Below, piece by piece: positions 1 to 13,800 of a stretch of 64,000 nt of DNA (its first letter is position 1; each line of letters begins with the position of its first letter). Source of the stretch: Gari tellinella. Taxonomy: Eukaryota; Mollusca; Bivalvia; Cardiida; Psammobiidae. The DNA lies in the NCBI GenBank assembly GCA_922989275.2, contig OV277864.1:74032158-74096157 (forward strand). The letters are read 5' to 3'. The notes under the pieces are model-generated. The model did no database searches. It saw only the letters and a program-made list of their open reading frames with translations, and was not told where the DNA came from. The position numbers and the translations under genes are program-made.

Positions 1-66
1 CCAATCAACAATCTGACATAGAACAAAGTAACATAACACGGAACCAGACAAGACAATAAATAAGTG

Positions 67-1319
67 AACAAGAGACCCAGAGGGTCACATTTCGCTCACC
101 TGAGGACACTGTACCATAGAATCTGACTGGGCAAGACAACATTTTGATATAGCTATGACCCAGGTCCCATAATTTGATCTTGGTAGAGGACCACAATGCG
201 AAGCTACATGTCAGATATTAATGATCTGGGCCTTACGGTTTAAGAGAAGATTTTTAAAGGTTTTCCTATAAAAACTGGGTGGGTCCAATTTTTGCCCGGG
301 TGTCATAATTTTAACACACTTGGTAGAGAACCACAAGGCAAAGCTATATGTCAAATATTAAGAATCTGGGCCTTACAGTTTCAGAGTAGAATATTTTTAA
401 AGGTTTTCCTATATAAGTCTATGTAAAACTGATAAGCCCCGGGGCGGGGCCAAATTTGATCAAGGTTCATAATTTGAACAATCTTGGTAGAGTACCATAG
501 GGCAAAGCTACATGTCAAATATAAATGATCTTGGCCTTACGGTTTCAGAGAAGAAGATTTTTAAAGGTTTTCGTATGAAAAACTAATAGGCCCGAGGGTG
601 TGGCAATTTTTGACCCGGGGGTCATAATTTGAACAATCTTGGTAGAGGACCACAAGGCAAAGCTATATGTCAAATATTAAAGATCTAGGCCATACAGTTT
701 GAGAGAAAAAGATTTTAAAAGGTTTTTCTATATAAGTCTATGTAAAACTGATAAGCCCCGGGGCAGAGCCAATTTTGACCCAGGGGTTATAATTTGAACA
801 CCTTTGGTAGAGGACTATAAGGCAAAGCTACATGTCAAATATAAATGATCTAGGCCTTACAGTTTCAGAGAAGAAGATTTTTAAAGGTTTTCCTATGAAA
901 AACTGATAAGCCCGAGGGCGGTGCCATTTTTGGCCCCAGGGTCAAACTTTGAACAATCTTGGTAGAAGATCATTAGGTTATGATACAAACCAAATATCAA
1001 AGGTATGGGCCTTTGGGTTTTTGAGAAGAAGATTTTTTAAGATTTTCTTATGCATTAAAAGTTGTCTATAGGGTCATGTTAGAAAATCTGGTCCCACAGC
1101 AAGGGGAATAACTCTAGCCAAAAACTTTGAACAAGATTTTGTTCCCCCTTGCCACTGATGCTTCTGACAAAGTTTGGTTGCAATTGGGTCAGTGGTTTCT
1201 GAGGAGATGTTGTTTGAAAATGTGAACGGACGACGGACGACGGACACCGGACGCCAGACACCGGACGGAATGGTATCACAATAGCTCATCCTGAGCCTTT
1301 GGCTCAGGTGAGCTAAAAA
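67..1319. repeat. Element with core of direct repeats and terminal CTCACCTGAG motifs (copy 1)
   Basis: The left end has a CGCTCACCTGAGG motif and the right end a hairpin (GAGCCTTTGGCTC) followed by AGGTGAGCTAAAAA. Between them lie about six diverged direct repeats of ~140-175 bp, each starting near CTTGGTAGAGGACC (about 179, 319, 483, 638, 802, 957). A GACGGACGACGGAC run sits just before the 3' end. A direct-repeat core between conserved ends resembles bivalve pearl elements and non-autonomous Helitrons; the assignment is inference. It lies left of the last exon seen and is presumably intronic. Confidence 0.6.
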
Positions 1320-1740
1320 TCACAATAAAGCTGATTTAACCCACACCTCATCAATACGTTTTTACACCAATAATTATTTCTATGCTTAGGCAAGTAGTCC
1401 TAACCTAGAAAGTCCTGAACTAGAAACATTAGAAGACATTTCTAGTATCTTTCCAGGTGATTGCCTAAAGTAGGTTAAAAGTAAAGCATAATGCTCCTAC
1501 AGAAGCATTCTGCTTTATTTTTAACCTGCTCTAAGTTGTCACCTGTCTTCAAAACTACAAACAGAGTATGGAGGAAAGGGTACTCTGCTATTTCTTTTAG
1601 AAAAATTCATTATTTAACAGTTGGGATTCAGATGTGGTAGTGAGCTATTCTGTGTCTGATTTAAATCCAAACTCTTCGCAAACAGTAATCACAATAGCTC
1701 AATGAGCATGCTTGATAGATAGCAGTAAATCATCCCTTAC

Positions 1741-1860
1741 CTATTTCACATGATGTACAGTAAGGCCTGGCCCAACCCTTGACACACTGTGTGCAGCCAT
1801 CTAGAGGACTTATCCAATGTCCATTGGCGTCATCATCATAACAAACACACTCATCTCCTC
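1741..1860 (-). CDS. Exon 31: EGF-like module
   Basis: This 120-nt exon is flanked by an acceptor (TTTCTACAG) and a donor (GTAAGG), phase 1 to 1. It reads GGDECVCYDDDANGHW, then DGCTQCVKGWARPYCTSC. The Cys spacing continues the EGF array, and CVKGWARPYC matches the C-terminal half of an EGF module. It is the leftmost exon found; the donor shows the gene continues past the left edge. Confidence 0.82.
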
Positions 1861-4800
1861 CTGTAGAAAGTCACACATCAAATAATATGCTTAAATCTAC
1901 TATTATACAAGATGTGTTTGTGAAAACTATGCCACTGGTATGACCATGAACCCTGAATGACCACGACCTTTGTATGACATGACCCAACTTGTACTGAGCT
2001 CAACTGAGCTCAAATGACTTCTTAAGTGGAGTACACATGCCAAATATGAAGTCTCTGTCACATGCAGTTAAAGTTACGACCAAGATAAAAAATTAGCCAA
2101 TTTGACTTCTAAATGACATTGACCTGTCAATACTTCAAAAAGTTAAATTTGACATCAAATTGAAGACAACACATTTTAGCAGACAATATTCAGTTTCCAA
2201 AAGGGTTACTAGTAACAAAGATTGTAAAAATTTGGTGAAGAAACTTAACTACATGTATTACTTTTATCAAAATTCTTAGTCCTAATCATACCGAGTGCAA
2301 CAGACTACAGATCAGCATTTAAGTGTTCGAAGATAATTACAGTCAAACTTCGATATCTCGAACTGGGTTAAATCGAACATACCAGTATTTCAAAGTTAAA
2401 ACGTGGCTAAGCCACGTTTTAACTTTGAAATATGGTTTGATCGACTTAACCGAGCATGAAATAATGCAGTTCATATCTCAAACTATCGGATAGTTCGAGT
2501 TAAACGAGTTCAAGATATCGAAATTTGACTGTAATTAAAAACAAATTTGTAAACTCAGAGAATATTAAAACAAAACAAGATGATTTATTTCTCTTGGCAG
2601 ATTGCATAACATTTTAAAGCAGTGTGAAAGTAAAGCAGAAGGCTCAGTCAGGAGATATTTGATGAGTTTTTCATGACTCTGGGCAATATTTTTTTTATCA
2701 AATACAGTAAAACCCCTCTATTACAACAACTTAATATGACAAAATGTTTGGTCATTTAGACATGTGGTCGCTTAAAGCAAGATGAAAGTAAAGCAGTATG
2801 CACATTTGCCAGTATTAATCTTGTCACTTACCTTTCACTCTGGCAGAGCCATGAGCACAGAATGTGCTGCAGGTGGAGTTGTAACCAATGTAATCTGTCT
2901 TACATACTTCACAGTTGGTTCCAGCAAAGTTGTTTTCACAAGATCCACATGCCTGGCCTTTAAAGCCATGTTTACATACACATTCAGGGGCTGTTTTACC
3001 AGGCAGTAGTGAACATTCACCTAGAAACAGATGGTATCAAATTAACCCTTCAACTTCTGTAGAGTTAAATCCCTCTATTAAGACCACTCAACTATTTTAA
3101 TTATTTGTATTTAAGGCATGTGACTGTTTAGAGCAAAGTGAAAGTAAACAAAAATCTCCTAAAGGAGCTTTTTTCAACTTGCTTTAAGCTGTAATTTATA
3201 CAAATAGCCTTACTTTCAGTGGTAATACATGTAATTGAGAGGTTTAATGTATACATGCATACGTAAAATGCCTACTATAATAAATATATACTGTCTTTAC
3301 TATTACATTGGCTAATAAAACACACACCTTAGGAAGGAGTGCAGACTTGTGTAAGACATATCCTATTAGAAACAATGCTATCAGATCTGGGTCTATTCAG
3401 TTTTTAACAAGAGGGCCATGGCCCTTAATTCGCTCACCTGAGGTCATGTGCCTTAGCTTAAAGAGGCTCGCAACCGGATTTAGCATTAAAAATAGTAATT
3501 TGTAAATATACGGTATGTCAAATGCTTATATAAATGGGTAAGATTTAGTTTAGGATAATAAATTCTGTTAAAAAATCCATTTCAAAAAAAAAAGAAAAGA
3601 AGAAGCCCTGGTGGGATTCGAACCCGTCACCCTCCATGCGGAGAGAAACGTGAAAAAATGAGGAAGCTCCTAGACTACCTCGGCTACCAGCGCTCTCTAT
3701 ATCTATAGTAGCGAATTAACGTACTTCACTAGTAGCGATCGATAGTACTTTTACTACTTTATTCGTCTCGGGTTTATGTCTGAGCCCGTATAAAGAAGCA
3801 ACAACAACAACTATACCGTTAGCTAACACTATAGAAAAACGATGGAAAATATCTTAAAAAACTAAGATTCGGTGCCGATTCTTGAGACTTTTTTTGGACT
3901 GATCATATTTTTTTAATGTCAGAAGCCAAATAATGCCACAAATTTGCTTTTATTTGAGTATTTTATTTTATTTTGACAAGTACACCATCCGGTTGCGAGT
4001 CCCTTTAATAGGCAAGACAACATTTTAATATAGCTGTAAATGGAATTATCTTCCAGACAAAAAAAACATGACAAATTGGAACAACTTAAAAAAAATATTG
4101 TTGGCAGAGTTATGGCCCTTATCCATGACACTTCTTCTTATCAAGCTACATGTATTTCCATATGATTATTTATTGCACATTCTGCTTTACTTTCAACCTG
4201 CTTTAAGTTATCATCTACTAAGATATAGATACTATTTCTTATATCTTACATTTTTATGACTGTATAAAGTGGAATTACTTTCTTTAGAGGAGGAATAAAT
4301 TAAAGGCGTAAAAAGGCATATGTATGGGGTAATGGGTTAACATCAGTAGAAAATATGACACTGGGAAATAGCTCAAAAATGACATTGACCTTTGTAGGAC
4401 ATGACCCAAGTTATAAAGTTTCTAACTTTAACAAAGTTATGGCTAAGATTAAAGTTGTGGACTGACAGACAAATAAATGGACAAACAGAAAAAAAAGCAG
4501 ACAGACAAAAACAATATGCCCCCAACTGCAGGGCATAAAAATGTAGCAGACAACACCATATGCTGCTGTTACAGTGAACCTCAGCTGACCAGCTGACCTG
4601 AGTTCAGTTATATAATCCTGCCAGTAGGAAATGTGGCTAGGGTCTAACTCTTATAATGCTGAATTGCTGTCTGCTATACGTATTTTGAATGTGAATTATG
4701 ACCTAGATATTCAACCGACCAGAACCATTTGAACAAACTAGGTAAAGGACATTTAGAAGTGTCACCATGCCAAATATCAAAGCTCTGGCCATATTAGTTT

Positions 4801-7800
4801 CAGTGGAGAAGACGTTTGAAATTTTCACTATATAACTCTTTGTAAAACTGTGACCCCCGGGGCGGGGCCAATTTTGACCCAAGGGGCATAATTTGAACAA
4901 ACTTGATAGAGGACCTGTAGATAATGCTATGTGCCAAATATCTAAGCTCTGGCCCTTGTAGTTTCAAACAAGAAGATTTTTTAAGATTTCCTTATTTTTT
5001 CTCTTTGGTTGCAATGGCAACCAGAGTTCTACATTGTTTTCAATTTTTTAAACAAATCTGAAAGAGCTTGACCCAAGAAACATTCCTGTAAAGTTTGGTT
5101 GAAATCTGTTCAGCCGTTTAGGAGGAGATGTCATTTGAAGCAATTGTTAACGAAGACGCACGACGACGGACACAGGGCCATCCCAATAGCACACTTTAAG
5201 CAGGAGGTTAAATTCTTTGAGTAATAAATAAAAATCATTTGCTTCAATATCTATAACAATTTACACAATCTTTTATCTTTAGCAATGGATTTTAGTATAG
5301 CAGCAATCACCATAGAAAAAGATTCCTTAATCATTTACTTGTCAAATGTTTTCTAACCCTTAACTCCATAGCCTGTTTCTCGATTTGAAGACAGGCGACC
5401 ACATAAAGCAGGTTCAAAGTAAATCAGAATGCGCCTTACGGTGCATTCTGCTTTACTTTCAGCCTTCTTTAACCCATTACCCCTTAAAAACGCCTTTTTA
5501 CGCCTCTATTTATTCATCCACTGAAGAAAATAGTTTCAATTTATACAGCCAAGAGTATGTACCAGAAGAAATATTTTCTATATCCTAGCAGATGGTAGCT
5601 TAAAGCAGGCTGAAAGTAAAGCAGAATGTGCCTTAAGGCACATTCTGCTTTACTTTCAACCTGCTTTAAGTGGTCACTTGTTTTCAAAGCTAGAAATAGG
5701 CTAAGAGGTAATGGGTTAAGCTACCATCTGCTTGCAATAAAGAAAATATTTGTTATAATACATATTCATTACTGTATAAACTATTTTCTGCAGTGAATAT
5801 ATAAATTAAACGCCTAAAAAATGTGTATCTATGGAGTGAAGTGTTAATTTTGCACATGTCAAATATTTTCTAATACAATTCATAACCATACCATTTCCAT
5901 TACAGGGGTTTCCATCTTGGCCAGGGCAGATCATAATAGAGCAGCTGTCACCAGCAAATCCTGCACGGCATACACACAGGGATTTATCACCAGACCTATG
6001 ACAGAATCCTTGGTCAGAACAATCTGGTTCTCCTAAAAAAAAAGATTTAAAAATACTTAATCCTCTACCCCAATAGCTTGTCCTTAGTTTTATCTGTCAA
6101 AATGCCTAGTTTCAATTATAAAAAGAAACAAAACAAATAACCCACAAGCACATTCTGTTCTACTTTCAGCCTGCTTTAAGCTACCATATGCTAGAATAAA
6201 AAGCTTCTTATGGTGGATATTCATGACTGTCTGTATAAAGTAGAACTATTACTTTCAGAAGAGGGAGAAATTGAAATATACATTTATTGAGGAAAGGATT
6301 ACATAAAATATTCATGCAATTTATGAAAGAGCAACTGACATATATCATTTTAGTCAACATGTTTATTAACCCTTAGCCTGCCAATCACGACTATAGCTCC
6401 CTCCATATGCAAACAGCTTGGATCCGGATGAGACGCCGAGTTACTCGGCGTCTCATCCGGATCCAAGCTGTTTGACACTCGGACAACATTTTTAGCAATT
6501 TTGAGCATCTTTGAAGTACTTTGAAACTTGAAGCAGACGAGAAATATAGCAGACGACAATTCATTTGGCGGGCTAAGGGTTAAAGATGATGAGTAATGAG
6601 CACTCATCTAAGTTTCCTAAGATAAATATAACAAAACAATGTTTCTTCTAATATTAAAGCCCTACCACATATTATATAATAAGTTCATAACGTTATGCAT
6701 ATTCAACATACCAGGACAATCTAGATCTTCACAGTATACTCCCTTGTATCCAGTGGAACAGTTACAACCCTATATAATACAAGATAATCACATATAACTT
6801 GGGTATGAACCAATCACATCACAAAATCTCATACTATTACGCACTATATATATCAGAGCAATTTACAAACATGTAGTTGCTGTGTAAAGTACTATAAATT
6901 AACTTGCGAAAAATAAATAATGTAATAAGTTCCTTTGAAGCATGACAAGAGAAAAGCTCTGGACAAAATATAATGTTTTAAAATCGTCAAAGGCGAGATA
7001 ATTTAAGAATAAAGTTGACATATCAAAAGCTCACTTGCAGAGGCATAATTTAAGATGGTGCTCAACAATACTGTACAATTTAAAACTGTAGTGTACAATT
7101 AAAAAAAGTTCTACATAAGGATTACAGAGTATGGCATGGCATCAATCCAGACAATATTCCATCTACAGACAGACAAACGAAAGGATTCTAGAATAACTGG
7201 ATCCAAACTGTTTGCAGCAGTTATCACAAATTAGTTTATGGAATCAATGTACCAATGCACTAACATATCCGTCGAAACATACCATTTTCCTAGACTCAAA
7301 GTACCTCTATATAAAATATATAGAAAGCGGTCACATTATATTAATTTTAGTATAATTTATTGTTTTGTGGTACCGTAATTTTAATATAATCTGATTGATT
7401 TAGGATATCTGTAATTAAAAAAATCAACATCCGATTGCAGAAAAAAAAGGCAGATAACTTTACTCAGACAACACAGCGGCTGGAAAGTTCCACTGCTTTG
7501 CTCGTCATGACACTGTAACACTATATTTTAAAAGTGTATGTTAAACCTGGAAATGGCACATTCAAGCAATGAGACACTCAAGAAAAGGGATGTTGCGGCT
7601 GCAATGGCTACCCACAAATTCAACTGTAGCATGCAGCTAGCTAAAGTCTAAACAGCATGTCTCACCTTTGCTCCATTATCTTGTGTCTGGCACTGTCCTG
7701 AATGACTACACTCTATCTTACAGTTGACATCATTATAGCATGGATCACACAGACACTTAGAGCTGAAGGGTGGATCCTCTTTCCCATGGACACACTCAAT

Positions 7801-10800
7801 CTCACACTCAGGACCCATAGAATTAGTACAGTTGATACACCTGGGAGGCCAGTGGTTTTTACCATCACAGTTACCTGAAGGTACAAATGGAAGCAGCATG
7901 ATTTACAGGTGTAGAACATTAATAGATTAACCATATTCTAACAAAGAAGTGTGTTTTGATGCCTTCAAAAAGGTTAATGCAGCTTAAACATTTTTTCTTG
8001 CATTCTGTCAATTGGATGCATAACCCTATACACAATAACCTTTTTCTAGTTTTGAAGACAGGAGACCACTTAAAGCAGGCTTAAAGTAAAGCAGACATTT
8101 GGGTAAGGTTCATTTAGTGGAGCTATTTAAAGTAAAGGTGTAAAAAGGCGTAGTCATGGAACATTGGGTTAAGGTACCCCATAAAACATAACCTCATTTT
8201 TTTATCTTATTTTCAAGGAGTCCAAGTTAAACAAGTTTTCTATAGTAAACCAACCTCTAGCACTGCAGTCTGGACTACCGGGGCAGTCTGGGATGTTACA
8301 GCCTTCACCTTGCCACCAACTGTTACAGCTACACACCTGTGTGGTTATACTACAGGTACCATGGTCAGAACAACTCTTCCCTTCTCCTGGACAGCCTCTC
8401 TCATCACAGGTACGGCCTACACATAACACAATACAATTAAATCTCTCTATAACAACCACGAAAACATTTAGCCATGCCATGACAAAACCTGCCTTATTGC
8501 ATTGCAAATAGTGCAGATCAAGGCCAGCCACCGCATATACTGGCCTTTTTAATTCTACTCTGTTTGACACCCACAATTATCTAAAGAATTGTATTTAGCA
8601 GTATTGTCTATAGTTTTTGGCAGTGTAGACAAACTCAGATGCAAAGCCTGTGATGACAACGGTGATTGGTCTGTACAATGTTGCAATGCAATAAGGCAGG
8701 TTTTGTCTTGGAATGGCTCAATTTTAATTATTATGTGTTATGGACAGTTGGCTGCTTATAGCAAGTGAAAGCGTCCAAATACTTAATGGCTAATACTTAA
8801 CCAACGCTGACGCAGATAAAGACGCTGACTCAGATTACAAGATGATAACAAAAGCCCGTTTTTTTCTTAAAAAAGTCAAGCTAAATATGGACTAGACATA
8901 ATTTGGAAACAGGAACTGTCTATTTAAAATTAAGGAGTTAACAATACAGAATTCTTACCCCAGTGTGCAGACTGACAGAGACATACGCCATCAGAACAAG
9001 TTCCTACTCCATTGCAGATGGAATCGCAAGCTGCCCCAGTGTAGCAAGGGTCACATATACATGTACCATTACTGTGTGGCTTTCCGTTGACACACTTCTT
9101 GTCACATAGAGTACCCATCCAGCCCTGGTGACATGAACACACTGGAAGAGTGCCATTGTCAACACATGTTCCATGACCACTGCAGTCTGGGTCACCTGGA
9201 CAGTCGGCCACATGACATGTAACATTGTTAATACCCCAGCCATCATCACAGAAACATTCTCCTCCAATGCAGGATCCATGGCCGCTGCACTCACTGTAAC
9301 GTCCTGGACATGACTGCTGGTCACAGTGGGGCCCCCAGTGGCCGTGTGAGTTAAACCCAGACCCATCATAGCATACACATGAGTCAGTGATGTTGGCACA
9401 GGTACCGCGTCCTCCACATACAATATCACAACTTCTACCAGAGTGACAGTCACTGCTACAGTTACAGAAGCCTACAATTGCAAATGCAAACAAACATTTT
9501 CTTCATGCTACCAGAAATATTTCTTAGCCCTTTCCCCCTTAGAAGTGCCTTTTAGCACATTTAATTTATTCCTACACTGAAGAAAATAGTTCCCATTTAT
9601 ACAGTTATAAACATGTTCCAACAGAAATATTTTCTATAATTATCCTGACAGTTGGTAGCTTAAAGCAGGCTGAAAGTAAAGCAGAAAGTGCCTTAAGGCG
9701 TATTCTGCTTTAATTTCAACCTGCTTTAAGTGGTCACCTTTCTTCAAAACTAGAAACAGGCTATGGTGTAAAGGGTTAACTCATTCAACTTTACTCAAAA
9801 ACTACTTTTGTTTTTACTCTGACCTTCAGCACTATTTAACCTTTGATAGTGGGAAGGTCAATATCCCACAATCCTTACAGGCACAGTAGCGTGTGCGCTC
9901 GTTATTAAAACTTAGTCGACAAAAATCATATTTTCTTGTCCATTTAGTAAAAAAGCATTGCCTGCCTTATAACTAGAGGTAATTGAGGTTTAAGATAGTA
10001 GTTTAAGCATTATTCTACATTTCATCATTCCAAATTTTCATCCATTTTCAATTCAAAACAAGGACACTAGGGTATTAAAACCTTGTCAACAAAAGTTGCA
10101 TTTTTCTTGTCTCTGTTAACCCTTGAGTAAAAGAGTCTATCTGCTATACTATTCAACTAAGAAAAAGTATGTCTATGAGGTTGGTAACATACGTCTTACA
10201 GAATATGATATGCAAACTATTTATATGATGATAAGTTAACAAAGCTTCATTAGTAATGTTTATATTTGGACATCTAAAGTTTATGACCAGAGACTTACCA
10301 CTATCCATTGGTGTTTGTTCACCATGGCACCGGATATTACAATCATCTCCCATCCACCCCTCATCACAGCTCACACACTTGGGATAAAACCCACTGGTGT
10401 CACACTGGCCACGCCCACTGCAGTTGTTTTTACATTCAGGTGTCCAGCAGCCTAGCCCTTTCCATTTGCCTGATAGTGATTTATAGCACTGACAAGTACC
10501 TGAAATGTTGGATGGAATGTCATTTAACTAATTTTTACAAGACATTAAAACTGACATCTTTATTGATCTTCTTCCACCTTAATAATTTCTCTTGAAGCTT
10601 GCTTTCTTTATTTGATATAGGTGGCTGTATAAAACAGGCTGAAATTACAGCAGAAACCCTCTTTAGGGAAAGGGGGCATTATCAAGCAAGTCTATAAGGA
10701 AACCGGTGGGGGCATGAAAGCCATTTTTATAAGGAAATGTTTAACCCGTTACTCCATAGATACACATTTTTACGCCTTAACTTCATTTCTCCAGTAAAGA

Positions 10801-13800
10801 AACTAGTTCCACTTTATACAGTCATGAATATGTATCGCAAGAAATATTTTCTATATTCTAGCAGCTAGAAAGGAAAGCAAAATGTGCCTAATCAGTCATG
10901 AATATGCAACATAAGGAATATTTCCTATATCCATACAGATGATAGCAGGTTGAAAGAAAAGCAGAATGCGCCTTAAGGCGCATTCTGCTTTACTTTCAAC
11001 CTGCTTTAAGTGGTCACTATTTTCAAAACTACAAACAGGCTATTGGGTAATGGGTTAAAACAGCCAATCCATCTTGTTTTGTCAGTTTAAGTAACTCTTT
11101 CCTCCACGGAAACGCCTTTTATTGCTTACCAAGTTGATTGTTGACTGATGATGGGAGACACGAACCATGGCCTGAGCAGTCTACTCCATTCAAACCTGGG
11201 CATCCTGCTCTTTCACAGTAAATCCCATGCCAGCCAGCCTTCCCACAATCACAAGTACCATTGTCACATGACCCATGCCCAGAACACTCAATATCACACC
11301 CAATGCTGTCATAACATGCATTACATTTGCAGACCTGAGTAGACAAACCATTAACAACAGAAGTTATAATTGTTCCTTGATCACACAAGGAGCCGCAGTC
11401 ATCTCCAAAATAGCGTGGACTGCAATCACAGTACGGCTCATCCACAGGCAGGCAATCTCCTTTATGGTTACAATCGTTCTTACACTTTGCAATATGACAG
11501 CCGATACCAATCCATCCAGTGTTACAGGTACACTCGCTAGTGATGGGGTTACAGGTTCCATGACCAGTGCAGCTATCATTGTGGCCTGGACAGCCCACTT
11601 CATCACAGTAGTCTCCACGCCAACCACCAAAACCACAGTTACAAGTTCCTGTGTCTGGGTCACATGTTCCTTGACCGTTACAAAGTTTGTCACATGCTGC
11701 CCCACTGTAGCAGGGATCACACATACACTCTGACGTTACGAGGTTTTCTGTACCCTTTACACACCTACAAAATATATTAACAGTATTATTTATAACAAAG
11801 GCCACCATGGCCCTAAATCGCTCACCTGGTACACCAAGTAAAACTTGACCTATAGTGACCTAGATTATGACTGGACATGACCCACAATCAACATCTAGAG
11901 TGTTAACACGGTTTTTCAGTGATTTGACCTAGTTTTTGGCCAGAAACAAGCCACATTTGATTTTGATCTAGATTTGATGTAGGCAAACATTTCATTCATA
12001 TCTAATGAGATTTATAGCCTCTAGAGGGTTAATACTGTTTTTACTTTTATTTGACCTACTGACCTAGTTTTTCACCCTACATTAACTATATTGGAACTTG
12101 GCCTAGATATCAATTAGTCAAACATTCTGACCAAGTTGCATTAAAATCCAATGAGATTTGTACAGTAGCCTCTAGAGTGCTGACAATGTTTTTGACCTAG
12201 TGACCTAGTTTTTGACTGGACATGACCCTCATTCAAACTTGACCTAGATATTAATGAGGCAAACATTTGACCAAATTTCATTAAGATCCAATGATATTTG
12301 TAGCCTCTAGAGTGTTAACAAGATTTTTCTATGATTTGACCTAGTGACCTACTTTTTGTCCGGACATGACCCACATACAAACTTGACCTAGATATCAATG
12401 TGGCAAAAAATTTGACCAAGTTTCATTAAGATCCAAGCAGATTTGTAGCCTCTAGAGTGTTAACAAGGTTTTTCTATCATTTGACCTAGTGACCTAGTTT
12501 TTGACCTGACATGACCCACATTTAAATTCGACCTAGATTTTATCAAGACCAAGTTTCATGAAGATCGGATGAAATTTGTAGCCGCTAGAGTGTCAACGAA
12601 CCAATTGTGAACAGACAGACGGACGGACAGACGACAGACATCCAGCGATCCTAAAAGCTCACCTTGGCACTTCATGCCAGGTGAGCTTAAAAAATGAATA
12701 AACACAAGATGTTTTAAGACATGTATGCCCCGTCCTCCACACATCACTCCAAAGAAAGCACTTGTAATGTGTTCTACATTACGATATTGAATGACCTTGA
12801 GCCTTGACCTCCTGATCTTAAGACCTACTGTTTTTTTTAAAGAAATAGGGATGGCCTACGGGTCATGATATTGCACAACTGAATGAACTTGACCTTTGAC
12901 CTAATTTCCTCAAAAGAAGAGAACTATCTCTAAAGGTGATTAATAACACTCCCCCCACTCCCTCTACATTTGATACAGATTATTGCGTTGAAGAAATATA
13001 CAGTGCTCCCTCTCTACAACGACATCCAATGGGAGACACATATTGTGCGCGTTGTTCGGAGGGAGTCGTTATAGAGAGTGAAAATTAAGAATTGGCTTAT
13101 ATTTACAAACAGCTTGAATCTAGATCAGACGCCGCGTAAAGCGGCGTCTGATCAGGATTCAAGCTGTTTGTCACTGGTCAATATATGTATTCTATAAAAA
13201 TCTCCACTTATATGTAACTGAGAGAGAAACAGCAGACGACAATCTTTAGTAGACGATATTGCAGCAGTAAAAGAGTTAGACTTAATTATCCCGTTAAAGG
13301 AATTACGGCGAGTGTCGTTGTAAGGAGGGAGTCATTGTTGGGAGGGCCGTTGTAGAGAGGGAGCGCTGTATACCCAATTTGTTTAAATTATAAAATGGAA
13401 GATAATTCAAGAATGAAGGGACAAATCATAACCAAAATTGCAGGTGCACAATTTCATAGTGATCAACAATACTACAAAATTTATAACAGTTCTGCTGTTG
13501 AAGCATGACAGAATAAAGTTGCCAACAATATTACGTAATATTGTTGGCAACTTTATTCTGTCATGCTTCAACAGCAGAACTGTTTTAAATTTTGTAGTAT
13601 TGTTGAACACTATCCGAAATTGTGCACCTGAAAGAACGTAAAGCGAGATAATTAAGCAAGGAAGGTAGCGAAAAATTTAAACTACATAATCACAGGTGCA
13701 CTAATTAAGATGGTATTAAAAAACAACCTGCACAATTTAAAAAAGTTCTGTTGAGGCATGACAGAGTAAAGCTCAGGATTAATTTTCATATATCAAAATT

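Noticed and set aside
3604..3693. Functional tRNA-Leu or tRNA-Ser gene
   Set aside because: Box B is perfect but the T stem and anticodon stem do not fold properly, and it lies inside a TIR element.
11275..11733. Plus-strand 152-codon ORF
   Set aside because: Antisense shadow of exon 23. The minus frame has EGF cysteine spacing and matched splice sites.
13407..13641. Two overlapping ORFs on opposite strands with nearly the same protein
   Set aside because: They arise because the DNA is a near-perfect palindrome, so both strands read alike; no gene.
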